A DNA stretch of 64,000 nucleotides, from positions 62,001 through 126,000 of the forward strand of contig NZ_FTNI01000001.1 in assembly GCF_900156315.1 (NCBI RefSeq), read 5' to 3'. This DNA comes from Microbispora rosea. Its GTDB lineage: Bacteria; Actinomycetota; Actinomycetes; Streptosporangiales; Streptosporangiaceae. Made by a program: the position numbers and the translations under genes. This document shows positions 1 to 8,702 of this stretch, piece after piece. The notes beneath the pieces are model-generated. The model saw only the letters and a list, made by a program, of their open reading frames with translations, was not told where the DNA came from and did not search any database. Position 1 is the stretch's first letter. Every line of letters begins with the position of its first letter.

Positions 1-278
1 CGGATGTCGGGGGTGGAGATTCCCTCGTAACCCCCGTAGTCCCACTCCCACAGATTCGGGTCCACCTCGTACGGCCCGGCGCCGGCCAGCTCGGCCGTAC
101 GGCGGGCCCGCTGCGCGGGACTGACGAGGACCAGCGCGAACGACCGGTCCGCCACCAGGCGGGACAGGGCGCGCGCCTCCTCCTCGCCGTGGGGTGTCAG
201 TGGCAGGTCGGTGCGGCCCGTGTGCCGCCCGGCCCTGCTCCACTCGGTCTCGCCGTGCCTCAGCAGGATGACGTTCAT
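1..278 (-). CDS. Histidine phosphatase family protein (partial)
   Basis: The reverse strand reads from ATG 278 into the left window edge, giving about 92 codons with no stop. The protein opens with MNVILLRHGETEW, the RHG signature of the phosphoglycerate-mutase-like histidine phosphatase superfamily, in which that histidine is phosphorylated during catalysis. A GGAGG lies just upstream of the start (minus strand, about 282-288). Further on, an SPAQRARRTAE segment fits the usual second block of the family. The C-terminal half, including the second catalytic histidine, is outside the window, so the substrate (phosphosugar, phosphoglycerate or other) cannot be told. The oxidoreductase downstream is transcribed divergently from it. 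Confidence 0.85.
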   Translation of the reverse strand, partial: MNVILLRHGETEWSRAGRHTGRTDLPLTPHGEEEARALSRLVADRSFALVLVSPAQRARRTAELAGAGPYEVDPNLWEWDYGGYEGISTPDI

Positions 279-380
279 AGGGCCTCCATCTTGCCCGTAT
301 GACCGGTTTCACTCGCGACGGCCCCCTTGACCGCCCGGCTGCGGCCTGCAGTAGGGTCCCCCGCGGGAAAGGGGGCCGTC

Positions 381-1253
381 ATGGAGCCGGTGCGGGTGGG
401 ACTCGTCGGTGCGGGACCGTGGGCGGAGATGGTGCACGCGCCCGCGCTCGCCGCCGGGCCGCACACGACGCTGTCCGGGGTGTGGGCGCGCAGGCCCGAG
501 GCGGCGCGATCGCTGGCGGACGCCCACGGCGCGCCCTCCTTCGAGCGGCTGGAGGACCTGTTCGCGGCGTCGGAGGCGGTCGCCTTCTGCGTGCCGCCCG
601 CCGTCCAGGCCGAGCTCGGCGTGCGCGCGGCCCGGGCGGGCAGGGCGCTGCTGCTGGAGAAGCCGCTCGCGGCCGACCTCGACGGCGCCCGGCGGCTCGC
701 CGGGGCGATCGAGGAGGCGGGCGTCGCCTCCCAGATGCTCTTCACGTTCCGCTACTCGGCGGCGACGGCCGGCTTCCTGGACCGGGCCCGGCGGATCGAG
801 CCCTTCGGCGGGCACGCCGCGAACATCTCCGGAAGCCTGCGCGGCGGCCCCTTCGCCACCCCCTGGCGGCTGGAGCGCGGGGCGGTGCTCGACGTGGGCC
901 CGCACATGATCGACCTGCTCGACGCCGCGCTGGGCCGGGTGGTCGCGGTCAAGGCGCACGGCGACCCGCTCGGCTGGGTCGGCCTGCTGCTGGAGCACGA
1001 GGGCGGCGCGGTCAGCGAGGCGTCGCTGAGCATGGCCGCCGAGGGCGAGACCCCGCCCAGCCGCGTCGAGGTGTACGGACGGCTCGGCAACGCCACACTG
1101 CTCGGCTCCGAACTCGGCGACGTCTTCCCCGAGGTGGTCCGGCAGTTCGCCGGCACGGTGCGCGACGGCGGCGGGCATCCGCTCGACGCCCGCCACGGCC
1201 TGCGCATGCAGGAGATCATCGACGACGTGGAGCGGCAGCTGCGGGCCGGCTGA
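381..1253 (+). CDS. Gfo/Idh/MocA family oxidoreductase
   Basis: A 290-residue NAD(P)-dependent dehydrogenase of the Gfo/Idh/MocA family. The N-terminus MEPVRVGLVGAGPWAEMVHAP carries the Rossmann glycine motif GAGPWA (residues 10-15), and the family EKP motif is at residues 93-95. The C-terminal half has the alpha/beta substrate domain, including a GAVLDVGPHMIDLLD segment that resembles the family's catalytic DxxxHxxD region. Start 381 is preferred over an in-frame ATG at 327 because AAAGGGGG precedes it and the Rossmann fold begins at once. Typical members run 330-390 residues, so this is a short version. The substrate (sugar, inositol or similar) is not evident. The 3' end overlaps the end of the convergent acyltransferase gene by 38 bases. 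Confidence 0.85.
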   Translation: MEPVRVGLVGAGPWAEMVHAPALAAGPHTTLSGVWARRPEAARSLADAHGAPSFERLEDLFAASEAVAFCVPPAVQAELGVRAARAGRALLLEKPLAADLDGARRLAGAIEEAGVASQMLFTFRYSAATAGFLDRARRIEPFGGHAANISGSLRGGPFATPWRLERGAVLDVGPHMIDLLDAALGRVVAVKAHGDPLGWVGLLLEHEGGAVSEASLSMAAEGETPPSRVEVYGRLGNATLLGSELGDVFPEVVRQFAGTVRDGGGHPLDARHGLRMQEIIDDVERQLRAG

Positions 1254-2511
1254 CCAGGGCGAGGCCCGCGATCAGGGCGACGGACGCGATCACCGGCGCC
1301 GCACCGGGTGCGAACCCGGTGATCGTGAGGGTGAGCAGCGCGCCGCCGACGAGCGGGACGGCCGCCGGCACGTGCCGGTGGGCTGCGGCGCCCGCGGGGT
1401 CCTCGAAGCGGCCGAGCATCGCGGTGAGCGCGACCAGGACCAGCGCCAGGACGGCCAGCCACAGCGGGACGGCGCTCCACCAGGCCGCCGAGCCGGCCTG
1501 CGGGGTCGTCAGCCCGAACCCGATGGTGGCCACGCCCGCGACGGCGACGAGCGCGGTCATGTGCCACAGGTAGACCGTCATCATGCGCGGAGCCAGCGCG
1601 CTGAGCACCGCCTCGGCCCTCGGGCGGGCCGCCAGCGCGTTCACGGCGGGGCGCAGCAGCATCGCCAGGCCGAGCTGACCGGCGAACAGCGCGAGCAGGC
1701 AGGCGCTCGGCGGGGCCATGTTCGAGATCATCCCGGGCATCCCGATCATGCTGGCGGGGTAGGGCCCGGTCGCGACCAGGGCCGCCACCATCGCGAACCC
1801 GGCCACCGCGAGCCCGGCCGCCCGGCGGCCCGTCAGCCACTCCAGGCCGCCCTCGGCGTACCGGAACCCGACCTGGTGGACCGCCAGCCAGACGAAGGCG
1901 ACGTTGAGGTAGCCGGCCGCCTCAAGGCCCGAGAACCGGACCACGTCCATCAGCACCGCGCCGCCCGCAAGCACCGGCAGGACCACCCCGGTCCGCGTCC
2001 GCAGCAGGCGCGGTGTGGCCACCACGGCCAGCAGGTAGACCGCCAGGAACCACAGCAGCTGGCCGACCGTCCGCGCGGCCACCTCCACCGGCTGCGCGGG
2101 AACGCCGAGGGCCACCAGGAGGTGGGGGAGCGGCAGCCACACGACCGCCAGCGGCACCACCGGCCAGGCCAGGCGGCGAACCCGCCGCGCCGTCCACTCC
2201 CGCGCCGCGCCGGACCGCGCTCGCGGGCCCCCCGCCCGTCGCACCGCCGACCGGAAGCTGATCGCGTTGGCCGCGCCCCCGGCGAAGAAGACCAGCGGCA
2301 TGACCTGCGAGATCCAGGTGACGTACGGGATCGCCGCCAGGGCGTTGCCCGTGGTGAGCCGTCCCTGGGCGTACGACAGGACCGGCATCGTCCAGTGCTG
2401 GACGACCACCAGGACCATCCCGAAGACGCGTAGGACGTCGATGAAGCGGTCCCGCGGCGCGGGCGCGGCCGGGGCCCTCTCGGCCGCAGGGGGAAGCATG
2501 GTCAGGGACAC
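1216..2511 (-). CDS. Acyltransferase-3 family integral membrane protein
   Basis: A 431-residue polytopic membrane protein of the acyltransferase-3 (OafA/NodX-like) family, which transfers acyl groups to extracytoplasmic sugars or lipids. The first membrane segment follows RDRFIDVLRVFGMVLVVVQH, with the family's Arg-x10-His arrangement at the membrane face. About ten hydrophobic segments follow. GTG 2511 is the annotated start; an in-frame ATG four codons later (2499) is equally possible and neither has a strong ribosome site. It stands alone between the convergent oxidoreductase and the divergent cobalamin operon. The acceptor is unknown. Confidence 0.8.
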   Translation of the reverse strand: MSLTMLPPAAERAPAAPAPRDRFIDVLRVFGMVLVVVQHWTMPVLSYAQGRLTTGNALAAIPYVTWISQVMPLVFFAGGAANAISFRSAVRRAGGPRARSGAAREWTARRVRRLAWPVVPLAVVWLPLPHLLVALGVPAQPVEVAARTVGQLLWFLAVYLLAVVATPRLLRTRTGVVLPVLAGGAVLMDVVRFSGLEAAGYLNVAFVWLAVHQVGFRYAEGGLEWLTGRRAAGLAVAGFAMVAALVATGPYPASMIGMPGMISNMAPPSACLLALFAGQLGLAMLLRPAVNALAARPRAEAVLSALAPRMMTVYLWHMTALVAVAGVATIGFGLTTPQAGSAAWWSAVPLWLAVLALVLVALTAMLGRFEDPAGAAAHRHVPAAVPLVGGALLTLTITGFAPGAAPVIASVALIAGLALVSRPAAAAPRRR

Positions 2512-2595
2512 GGGGGCCGCCTTCGCTGTGTCGGGCCGCCGCGGAGGGCGATCCGCGGGCGGCGGGGCCGGGGAATTCGGGTCCTCCGGCTCTCG

Positions 2596-2670
2596 GGGTC
2601 TTCTGGCAGAGGGTCTTCTGGCGCGGGGTCTTCGGGCGCGTGGGTCATCTGGCAGGGGTCTTCGGGCTGC
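2596..2670. repeat. Five 15-bp imperfect tandem repeats
   Basis: Five head-to-tail 15-base units of the type GGGTCTTCTGGCGCG lie upstream of the acyltransferase start. Units 1-3 are nearly identical; unit 4 (2641-2655) is the most diverged. The rest of the interval 2512-2869 shows no gene. The repeats could slip in length and lie in the region where the acyltransferase promoter should be. Confidence 0.75.
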
Positions 2671-2869
2671 GCGTCAAGCGTCCCGCCGCGGCCCCGCCCG
2701 GCGCAGCGACGCGGTCCCTACTTCAGCTCATGGGCGACCCCCTACCGCCGGGGTAGGGCCTGCCCTACCACCCCGGCGTACGCCCAGGCAGACGGCCCGT
2801 CCGAGTGGAGCGCCGTCCGCCCCCCCCGGCGGCGGGTTCCGGGGCGGGGGTGGACGCCGCGTGAGGGAT

Positions 2870-2992
2870 TGGTACCGTTGCGTCCGACGCGCGCCGCGCA
2901 GCGAAGTCCGGTGAGAACCCGGCGCTGTCCCGCAACTGTGGTTCCCCGACCCCGGGGACGAGCCAGGTCGCCTGCGCTGCGCGCCGACGCCA
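2870..2992 (+). promoter_or_regulatory. Cobalamin (AdoCbl) riboswitch
   Basis: The core matches the cobalamin aptamer: GAAGTCCGGTGAGAACCCGG (about 2903-2922) followed by GCTGTCCCGCAACTGTG (about 2924-2940). The B12 box is AGCCAGGTCGCCTGCG (about 2961-2976). A closing stem can be drawn between GCGTCCGACGCGC (about 2879) and GCGCGCCGACGC (about 2980). It lies in the leader of the btuFCD-cbiZ operon, about 80 bases before the GTG start, so ligand binding probably blocks translation or transcription of the uptake genes. Edges are estimates. Confidence 0.93.
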
Positions 2993-3071
2993 TCGACCCT
3001 CGTGGAAAAGGGTGATCCGTCGCTTCCAGCGGGTCCCTCGATTCCCGGCATTCCCCCTTATGGAGGACCTC

Positions 3072-4022
3072 GTGAGGCCCGTACGCACGGCCGTCGCGGG
3101 TGTGGTGCTGGGCGTGCTCGCTCTGGCCGGCTGCGGCCAGAGCGACGGCGCCGCCACGTCCGCGACCCCCACCCCCGCCGCCTCGGACGGCACCGGACAG
3201 GGCGCCTTCCCCGTCACGGTCCAGGCGGGCAACGGCGCGGTGACCATCGCCAAGAGGCCCGAGCACATCGTGTCGCTGTCCCCGACGGCCACCGAGATCC
3301 TGTTCGCGATCGGCGCGGGCGCGCAGGTGACGGCCGCGGACGACCAGTCGAACTACCCGCCCGAGGCGCCCAAGACCTCGCTGTCGGGGTTCAAGCCCAA
3401 CGTCGAGGCGATCGTCGCCGCCAAGCCCGACCTCGTGGTGCTCGCCAACGACCTGGAGGGCGTGGTCTCCGGGCTCGGCAAGGTCGGCGTGCCGGTGCTG
3501 CTCGAACCCGCCGCGGCCAAGCTGGACGACACCTACGACCAGATCAGGGACCTCGGCGCGGCCACCGGCAACGCGGCCAAGGCCGACGAGGTGGCGAGCG
3601 GCGTCAAGCAGAAGATCGACGCCCTCGCGGCGGCGGCGCCGAAGGACAAGGAACTGACCTACTACCACGAGCTGGACACCACGCCCTACGCGGCGACGTC
3701 GAGCACGTTCCTCGGGCAGGTCTACGGCCTCTTCGGGCTGAAGAACATCGCCGACGAGGCGCCGGACGCGGCGGGCGGCTATCCCAAGCTGTCGGCGGAG
3801 TTCATCGCCAAGGCCGACCCCGACCTGATCTTCCTCGGCGACACCAAGTGCTGCGGGCAGGACGCCGCCGCGCTGGCCAAGCGTCCGGGCTGGTCCGGTC
3901 TGTCCGCCGTGAAGAAGGGCCGCGTGGTGGGTCTGGACGACGACGTCGCCTCCCGCTGGGGGCCTCGGGTCGTCGACCTCGCCCAGGCCGTCAGCGACGC
4001 CGTGCAGAAGGCGGCGAGCTGA
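3072..4022 (+). CDS. btuF: Corrinoid ABC transporter substrate-binding lipoprotein
   Basis: A 316-residue lipoprotein that captures cobalamin or cobinamide outside the membrane and hands it to the BtuCD-type transporter. The N-terminus is a lipoprotein signal with lipobox LAGC. A periplasmic-binding-protein (Fhu/Btu type) domain follows, with the characteristic HIVSLSPTATEILFAIGAG block and a C-terminal RVVGLDDDVASRWGPRVVD block. GTG 3072 is chosen because GGAGG at 3062-3066 sits five bases ahead; in-frame ATGs at 3012 and 3060 lack such a site. Specificity for corrinoids rather than siderophore or heme is inferred from the cobalamin riboswitch upstream and cbiZ downstream. Confidence 0.9.
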   Translation: MRPVRTAVAGVVLGVLALAGCGQSDGAATSATPTPAASDGTGQGAFPVTVQAGNGAVTIAKRPEHIVSLSPTATEILFAIGAGAQVTAADDQSNYPPEAPKTSLSGFKPNVEAIVAAKPDLVVLANDLEGVVSGLGKVGVPVLLEPAAAKLDDTYDQIRDLGAATGNAAKADEVASGVKQKIDALAAAAPKDKELTYYHELDTTPYAATSSTFLGQVYGLFGLKNIADEAPDAAGGYPKLSAEFIAKADPDLIFLGDTKCCGQDAAALAKRPGWSGLSAVKKGRVVGLDDDVASRWGPRVVDLAQAVSDAVQKAAS

Positions 4023-4028
4023 GCCGGT

Positions 4029-4100
4029 GACGACGCGGACGCTCCTGGTGGCGCGGTGCGCGATGACGACGCGGACGGCCCCGGTGGCGCGGTGCGCGGT
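4029..4100. repeat. Tandem 36-bp duplication between btuF and btuC
   Basis: Two adjacent 36-base units (4029-4064 and 4065-4100), both beginning GACGACGCGGACG and differing at a handful of positions, fill most of the btuF-btuC gap. The duplication explains why these two genes are spaced while the next three overlap. Confidence 0.75.
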
Positions 4101-4127
4101 GACGCCGGTGAGGCCGGCGGTGGCGTC

Positions 4128-5156
4128 ATGACTCCGGCCCGGCCGCGCGGCCGGGCGCTGTTCGTCGCGTCCGTCGTGCTGGCGGCCAGTCTGGCCCTCG
4201 GCCTGATGGCGGGCGCGGCGGGCATCTCGCCCCGCGCCATCGCGCTCGCGCTGCTCGACCGGCTGCCGCTGGTGTCCGTGCACTCGGGCCTCGCGCCGGT
4301 CGAGGAGGGCCTGCTGTTCCAGCTCCGGGTGCCGCGGGTGCTGCTCGCCGCCGTCGTGGGCGGGCTGCTCGCCACGGCCGGGGCCGGCTACCAGGGCGTG
4401 TTCCGCAACCCGCTCGCCGATCCCTATCTGCTCGGGGCGGCGGCCGGAGCCGGCCTCACGGTGACGCTCGTCGTGGTCTTCCTGGGCGGCGATACCGGGG
4501 TGAGCGCGGTGCCGATCGCCGCCTTCGCCGGGGCCGTCGGCGGGGTGTTCCTCGCGTACGCGCTGGGCCACACGGCGGGCCGGGGCGGCGGCACCGCGAC
4601 GCTCGTGCTCGCCGGGGTCGCGGTCACCTCGTTCCTCACCGCCATTCAGACCTTCGTGCAGCAGCTCAAGGTGGAGGAACTACAGCGGATCTACTCCTGG
4701 ATCCTCGGCGACGTCGGCGGTGGCTGGGACCAGCTCCGCATGATCGCGCCGTACGCCGCGGTGTCCACCGTCGTCATGCTGCTGCACGGGCGGCTGCTCG
4801 ACGTGCTGTCGGTCGGCGACGAGGAGGCGGTCAGCCTCGGCCTGCGCGCGGCGCGCGTGCGCTTCGTCGTGCTGCTGGCCGCCTCGCTCGCCACCGCGTC
4901 GGCGGTGGCGGTCAGCGGGCTGATCGCCTTCGTCGGCATCGTGGTGCCGCACGTGGTCCGCCGGCTCGCCGGCTGGTCCTACCGGATCGTGCTGCCGCTG
5001 TCGTTCCTCGGCGGCGCGGCGTTCCTCGTGCTGGCCGACACGATCGCGCGTACGGTGCTGGCACCGGCCGAACTGCCGATCGGGGTCGTCACGGCGTTCG
5101 TCGGGGCGCCGTTCTTCGTCACCGTCCTGCGCGTGACCCGGCGGGTGGAGACGTGA
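4128..5156 (+). CDS. btuC: Corrinoid ABC transporter permease (FecCD family)
   Basis: A 342-residue FecCD/BtuC-type permease with about ten transmembrane helices. Hallmarks are the LRVPRVLLAAVVGGLLATAG block, a GxxYQGVFRNPLADPYLLG segment, and a C-terminal IAFVGIVVPHVVRRL segment matching the loop that contacts the ATPase. ATG 4128 is chosen because upstream in-frame starts fall in the duplicated spacer and the hydrophobic region begins shortly after it. The stop overlaps the GTG of the ATPase gene, which implies translational coupling. The assignment to corrinoids rests on the riboswitch and neighbours. Confidence 0.9.
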   Translation: MTPARPRGRALFVASVVLAASLALGLMAGAAGISPRAIALALLDRLPLVSVHSGLAPVEEGLLFQLRVPRVLLAAVVGGLLATAGAGYQGVFRNPLADPYLLGAAAGAGLTVTLVVVFLGGDTGVSAVPIAAFAGAVGGVFLAYALGHTAGRGGGTATLVLAGVAVTSFLTAIQTFVQQLKVEELQRIYSWILGDVGGGWDQLRMIAPYAAVSTVVMLLHGRLLDVLSVGDEEAVSLGLRAARVRFVVLLAASLATASAVAVSGLIAFVGIVVPHVVRRLAGWSYRIVLPLSFLGGAAFLVLADTIARTVLAPAELPIGVVTAFVGAPFFVTVLRVTRRVET

Positions 5157-5968
5157 GCGGGCGGGCCGTACCGGCCGTCGAGGCGCGCGGCGTGGGCGTC
5201 ACGCTGGGCGGGCGGCGGGTGCTCGCGGACGTCACGCTGTCGGCCGCGCCCGGCCAGTGGCTGGCGGTCATCGGCCCGAACGGCGCGGGCAAGTCCACGC
5301 TCCTGCGGGCCGTCGCCGGGCTGGTGCCGAGGGAGGGCGAGGTGCTCGTCGAGGGGACGGCCGTGGACGACCTGCGCCCGCGCCGGCGGGCCCGGCTGAT
5401 CGCCTACGCCCCGCAGAGCCCGGCGCTGCCGCCCGACATGACGGTCTACGACTACGCGTTGCTCGGCCGCACGCCGTACATCGCCTATCTCGGCAGCGAG
5501 AGCGCGCGGGACCGTGAGGTGACGCGGTCGGTGCTGGAACGGCTCGACCTGGACGGCTTCGCGTCCCGGCCGCTCGGGCACCTGTCCGGCGGCGAGCGCC
5601 AGCGCGTCGTGCTCGCGAGGGCGCTGGTGCAGCAGGCGCCGGTGCTGCTGCTCGACGAGCCGACCACGGCGCTCGACCTGGGCCACCAGCAGCAGGTGCT
5701 CGAACTCGTCGACCGGCTGCGCCTGGCCGACGACCTCACCGTCGTGACGACGCTGCACGACCTCAGTCTCGCCGCGCAGTACGCCGACGCGCTCGTGCTG
5801 CTCGCCGCCGGGCGGGCGGTCGCGGCCGGGCCGCCCGCGCGGGTGCTGGCCGAGCCGCTGCTGACCGAGCACTTCGGCGCCCGCGTGCGGGTGGAGCCCG
5901 GCCCCGAGGGGCGGCCGGTCGTCCACCTGGTCCGCCCGTCGGTCGCGTCGATGGCGGAGGAGGCGTGA
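5153..5968 (+). CDS. btuD: Corrinoid ABC transporter ATP-binding protein
   Basis: A 271-residue ABC ATPase that powers the BtuC permease. Walker A is GPNGAGKST (residues 41-49), the signature is LSGGERQRV, Walker B is VLLLDEPTTALD, and an H-loop histidine follows in TTLHDLSLA. It matches the BtuD/FecE/FhuC group that works with FecCD permeases. It begins with GTG overlapping the btuC stop by four bases, and its own stop overlaps the GTG of cbiZ the same way, so btuC, btuD and cbiZ are translationally coupled. Confidence 0.92.
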   Translation: MSGRAVPAVEARGVGVTLGGRRVLADVTLSAAPGQWLAVIGPNGAGKSTLLRAVAGLVPREGEVLVEGTAVDDLRPRRRARLIAYAPQSPALPPDMTVYDYALLGRTPYIAYLGSESARDREVTRSVLERLDLDGFASRPLGHLSGGERQRVVLARALVQQAPVLLLDEPTTALDLGHQQQVLELVDRLRLADDLTVVTTLHDLSLAAQYADALVLLAAGRAVAAGPPARVLAEPLLTEHFGARVRVEPGPEGRPVVHLVRPSVASMAEEA

Positions 5969-6738
5969 CGGGCCTCCCTCGGCCGTCCCTGACATACCGG
6001 ATGGAGGACGGCCTGCGGCTGGGCGCGCTGTTGTGGCGGTTCGGGCCCGGCTGGCGGATGATCTCCTCGGCGATGCTGGGCGGCGGCGTCGGCCGCCGGG
6101 AGTGGGTGCTGAACGCGCAGGTGGCCGCCGGTTACTCACGCATGGACCCGGTCGAGCACATGGACGCGCTCGGCCCCGGCGGTCCCGGCGTCGGCATGAT
6201 GACGGCGGCGGTGGTGGAGCGGTACGCCGCGGCAGAAGACGGGGGAGCGGAGGCCGTCGCCACGGTCGGCCTGGGCGTGCCGACCTGGGCGGCCGCGCCC
6301 GAGGGCGTGCCCGACCCCGGCCTGCCCGCCGCCCCGGAGTCCGCGCGGGAGACCGCCCCGGAGTCCGGAGCGGAGTCCGCCCGGGAGACCGTCGGCGCGG
6401 GCGATGCCGGGGTGCTGGAAACCGGCGGGCGCGCGCCGCGCCCGGGGACGATCAACATCCTGGTGGCCGTGCCGGTCGCGTTCTCCGACCCCGCGCTGGT
6501 CAACGCCGTCATGACGGTCACCGAGGCGAAGACGCAGGCGCTGCTGGAGGCGGGATTCCCCTGCACCGGAACCGCGTCGGACGCCGTGTGCGTCGCCGTG
6601 CGGGAGGACGGTCCGGCGGAGGCGTTCGGCGGCCCGCGCTCCGTCTGGGGCGCGCGGATCGCCCGCGCGGTCCACCGGGCCGTCCTCGACGGCGCCCGGG
6701 ACTGGCGCACCCGGCGGGAACACAGCCCGCTTCTGTGA
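5965..6738 (+). CDS. cbiZ: Adenosylcobinamide amidohydrolase CbiZ
   Basis: A 257-residue protein of the CbiZ family. CbiZ cleaves the aminopropanol side chain of adenosylcobinamide to give adenosylcobyric acid, letting cells remodel scavenged incomplete or foreign corrinoids. Family blocks are MISSAMLGGG near the N-terminus and VNAVMTVTEAKTQALLEAG followed by CTGTASDAVCVAV in the C-terminal half. A central stretch of about 55 residues rich in Glu, Ser, Ala and Pro looks like a low-complexity insert. Start GTG overlaps the btuD stop. Its place behind the importer suggests imported cobinamides are processed on entry. Confidence 0.9.
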   Translation: MTGLPRPSLTYRMEDGLRLGALLWRFGPGWRMISSAMLGGGVGRREWVLNAQVAAGYSRMDPVEHMDALGPGGPGVGMMTAAVVERYAAAEDGGAEAVATVGLGVPTWAAAPEGVPDPGLPAAPESARETAPESGAESARETVGAGDAGVLETGGRAPRPGTINILVAVPVAFSDPALVNAVMTVTEAKTQALLEAGFPCTGTASDAVCVAVREDGPAEAFGGPRSVWGARIARAVHRAVLDGARDWRTRREHSPLL

Positions 6739-6853
6739 TCGGTCGTTCCGGATCGTCCGGGGCGGCCATGCGCTCCTCCTGCCGCCGGGTACCGATCACG
6801 TGTGCCGGCGGGGGGAGCCCGGCCAAGGCCCGGGGGCGGCCCGGCGGACCCGG

Positions 6854-8674
6854 CTAGGACGTGAACGTGATGCTGTTCACCATGTGGTCGATGTTCGACT
6901 GGTTGAACTTGCCCGCCGGGCAGAAGAACGTGATCAGCACGGTCGTGCCGGTGTCGCCCTGCCGGACGACGTAGGTGATGAATTCGAGCCGCGAGGCCTG
7001 CTGGGGGTCGCTGAGCACGCCCTCGATCCGGAACGCCGGCCTGGCCCCGACAGTCGTCGGTACCGGCACGCCGTAGTAGGTGGCCACGCCGGGCAGCGCG
7101 GGGCCCAGGCTCTCCTGGAGCTCCATCGGCGAGTCGGAGGTGCTCAGGGTGTTGCTGACCTGGGCGAACACGCCCGCGGCCCGATCAGGCTGGCCCGTGA
7201 TGATGGGGGTCACCTTCGACCAGTCGGTGTTGCCCGGCACCGCGAACAGCGCGTTGAACTCGTTCACCGCAGGGGAGGCGATCATCCACTGGTCGGCGTT
7301 CGTCGTGGCTTCGCCCCAGGCCGAGGGGTACGACATGGTGAACGGCGCCGCGGTGCTGCCCGGGTAGGTGTTCCACGTCGCGGCGGTGTCCCCGCCCCTG
7401 GTGAGCAGCAGCGTGGCGGCGACGGCGATGGACACCAGGATCGCCAGGCCGCCGATCAGCGGTCCGAGCGGCAGCCCTCGCCGGTGGCCCTGAGGGGCCG
7501 CCGACGCGACCGTCGCGTGCGAGTGCGGCGACCCGGGAGGGAACGACCCCTGTCCCTGCACCCCTCCCTGTACATGGCCCACAGCGGTCCCGGCGCCGGT
7601 CGGATGGCTCACGGGCGGGCGGGACGCCCCGGGCGTCGAGCCGGAGGGATGGGTGACGGGCGGCCTGGTGCCGGGAGGGAACGAGGTGGGCGTGGCCGGC
7701 GGGTAGGACCCCTGCGGACGGGTCCCGGCGGATTCCGGCGAGACCGGAGACACCGGCGGATACGAGACCGGGGGGTAGGAGGTGGAGACCGGAGGATACG
7801 ACGGGGAGGCCGGCGCCGGGTCGCCCGCACCGCCGCTGATCGCGTCGCGCAGCGCGGACACGAACGCCTGGCACGTCTCGAACCGCTCGCCCGGCGACTT
7901 GGCCAGCGCCCGCGTGAGCACGGCGTTCACCGCGTGCGGCAGGTCAGGCCGGTACGGCGTCAGCGGCGGCGGGTCGTGGGACACGTGGGCGTAGAGCAGC
8001 GCGAGTTCGGTGTCCCGCTGGAACGGCGGCTGCCCGGCGAGCGCCTCGTACACCACGCAGGCGAACGCGTACATGTCGCTCCGGCCGTCGACCGGCAGTC
8101 CCCGGATCTGCTCGGGGGCGACGTAGCGGGGGGTGCCCATGAAATGACCGTGGCTGGTCAGCCCGGCCTCCGCCGAGGAGCTCTTGGTGAGCCCGAAGTC
8201 GGTCAGATAGACGTGGTCGGCCCGCGTGACCAGGATGTTGGCCGGTTTCACATCGCGGTGCACCAGGCCGTGGGCGTGCGCGGCGTCCAGCGCCGAGGCG
8301 ATCTGCACGAACAGCGGGTTGGCCCGCCCGACCGGCAGCGGCCCCTCCGACTGCACGAGCTTGCGCATGTCGCTGCCCTCGACGTAGCGCATGGCGATGA
8401 ACAGCAGCTCGTCGCGCTCGCCGGCCTCGTACACCGGGATGATGTTGGGATGGTCGATGCTCGCCACCATCCGGGACTCGCGCACGAACCGGTCGCGGAA
8501 GCGATCGTCGTGCGCGAGCTGCGGCGCGAGCACCTTCAGCGCCACGGCCCGCCCGAGCCGCTGGTCGCGGGCCCGGTAGACCGTCGCCATGCCACCCCGA
8601 CCGACGACCGCCTCGACCGTGTAGTCGCCGAGCCGCCGCCCGACGAGCGGCGGCATCACGGGTCCCTCGGTCAT
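6854..8674 (-). CDS. Membrane-anchored serine/threonine protein kinase
   Basis: A 606-residue PknB-type kinase. Residues 17-275 form the catalytic domain: glycine loop GRGGMATV (25-32), ATP lysine K47, catalytic HRD (139-141), DFG (159-161) and APE (186-188). A Pro/Ser/Tyr-rich linker with repeated SYPPVS-like units (about 290-400) leads to one membrane helix (402-425). The remaining 180 residues are extracytoplasmic and do not resemble PASTA repeats; two cysteine-poor lobes suggest a lipoprotein-like sensor fold. The gene starts 28 bases after the pseudo-protease gene and is probably co-transcribed, so that protein may be a partner or substrate. Confidence 0.93.
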   Translation of the reverse strand: MTEGPVMPPLVGRRLGDYTVEAVVGRGGMATVYRARDQRLGRAVALKVLAPQLAHDDRFRDRFVRESRMVASIDHPNIIPVYEAGERDELLFIAMRYVEGSDMRKLVQSEGPLPVGRANPLFVQIASALDAAHAHGLVHRDVKPANILVTRADHVYLTDFGLTKSSSAEAGLTSHGHFMGTPRYVAPEQIRGLPVDGRSDMYAFACVVYEALAGQPPFQRDTELALLYAHVSHDPPPLTPYRPDLPHAVNAVLTRALAKSPGERFETCQAFVSALRDAISGGAGDPAPASPSYPPVSTSYPPVSYPPVSPVSPESAGTRPQGSYPPATPTSFPPGTRPPVTHPSGSTPGASRPPVSHPTGAGTAVGHVQGGVQGQGSFPPGSPHSHATVASAAPQGHRRGLPLGPLIGGLAILVSIAVAATLLLTRGGDTAATWNTYPGSTAAPFTMSYPSAWGEATTNADQWMIASPAVNEFNALFAVPGNTDWSKVTPIITGQPDRAAGVFAQVSNTLSTSDSPMELQESLGPALPGVATYYGVPVPTTVGARPAFRIEGVLSDPQQASRLEFITYVVRQGDTGTTVLITFFCPAGKFNQSNIDHMVNSITFTS

Positions 8675-8702
8675 ACGGTCTCCCCCTTGAACGTCCTGTA
8701 GA

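Noticed and set aside
299..2433. Several long open frames overlapping the oxidoreductase and acyltransferase genes
   Set aside because: They are Arg/Pro/Ala-rich frames produced by high GC content in other frames of clear family genes, with no motifs of their own.
6760..6853. Terminator hairpin between cbiZ and the kinase gene
   Set aside because: The region is G/C-rich with several partial inverted repeats, but no single convincing stem could be fixed by eye.
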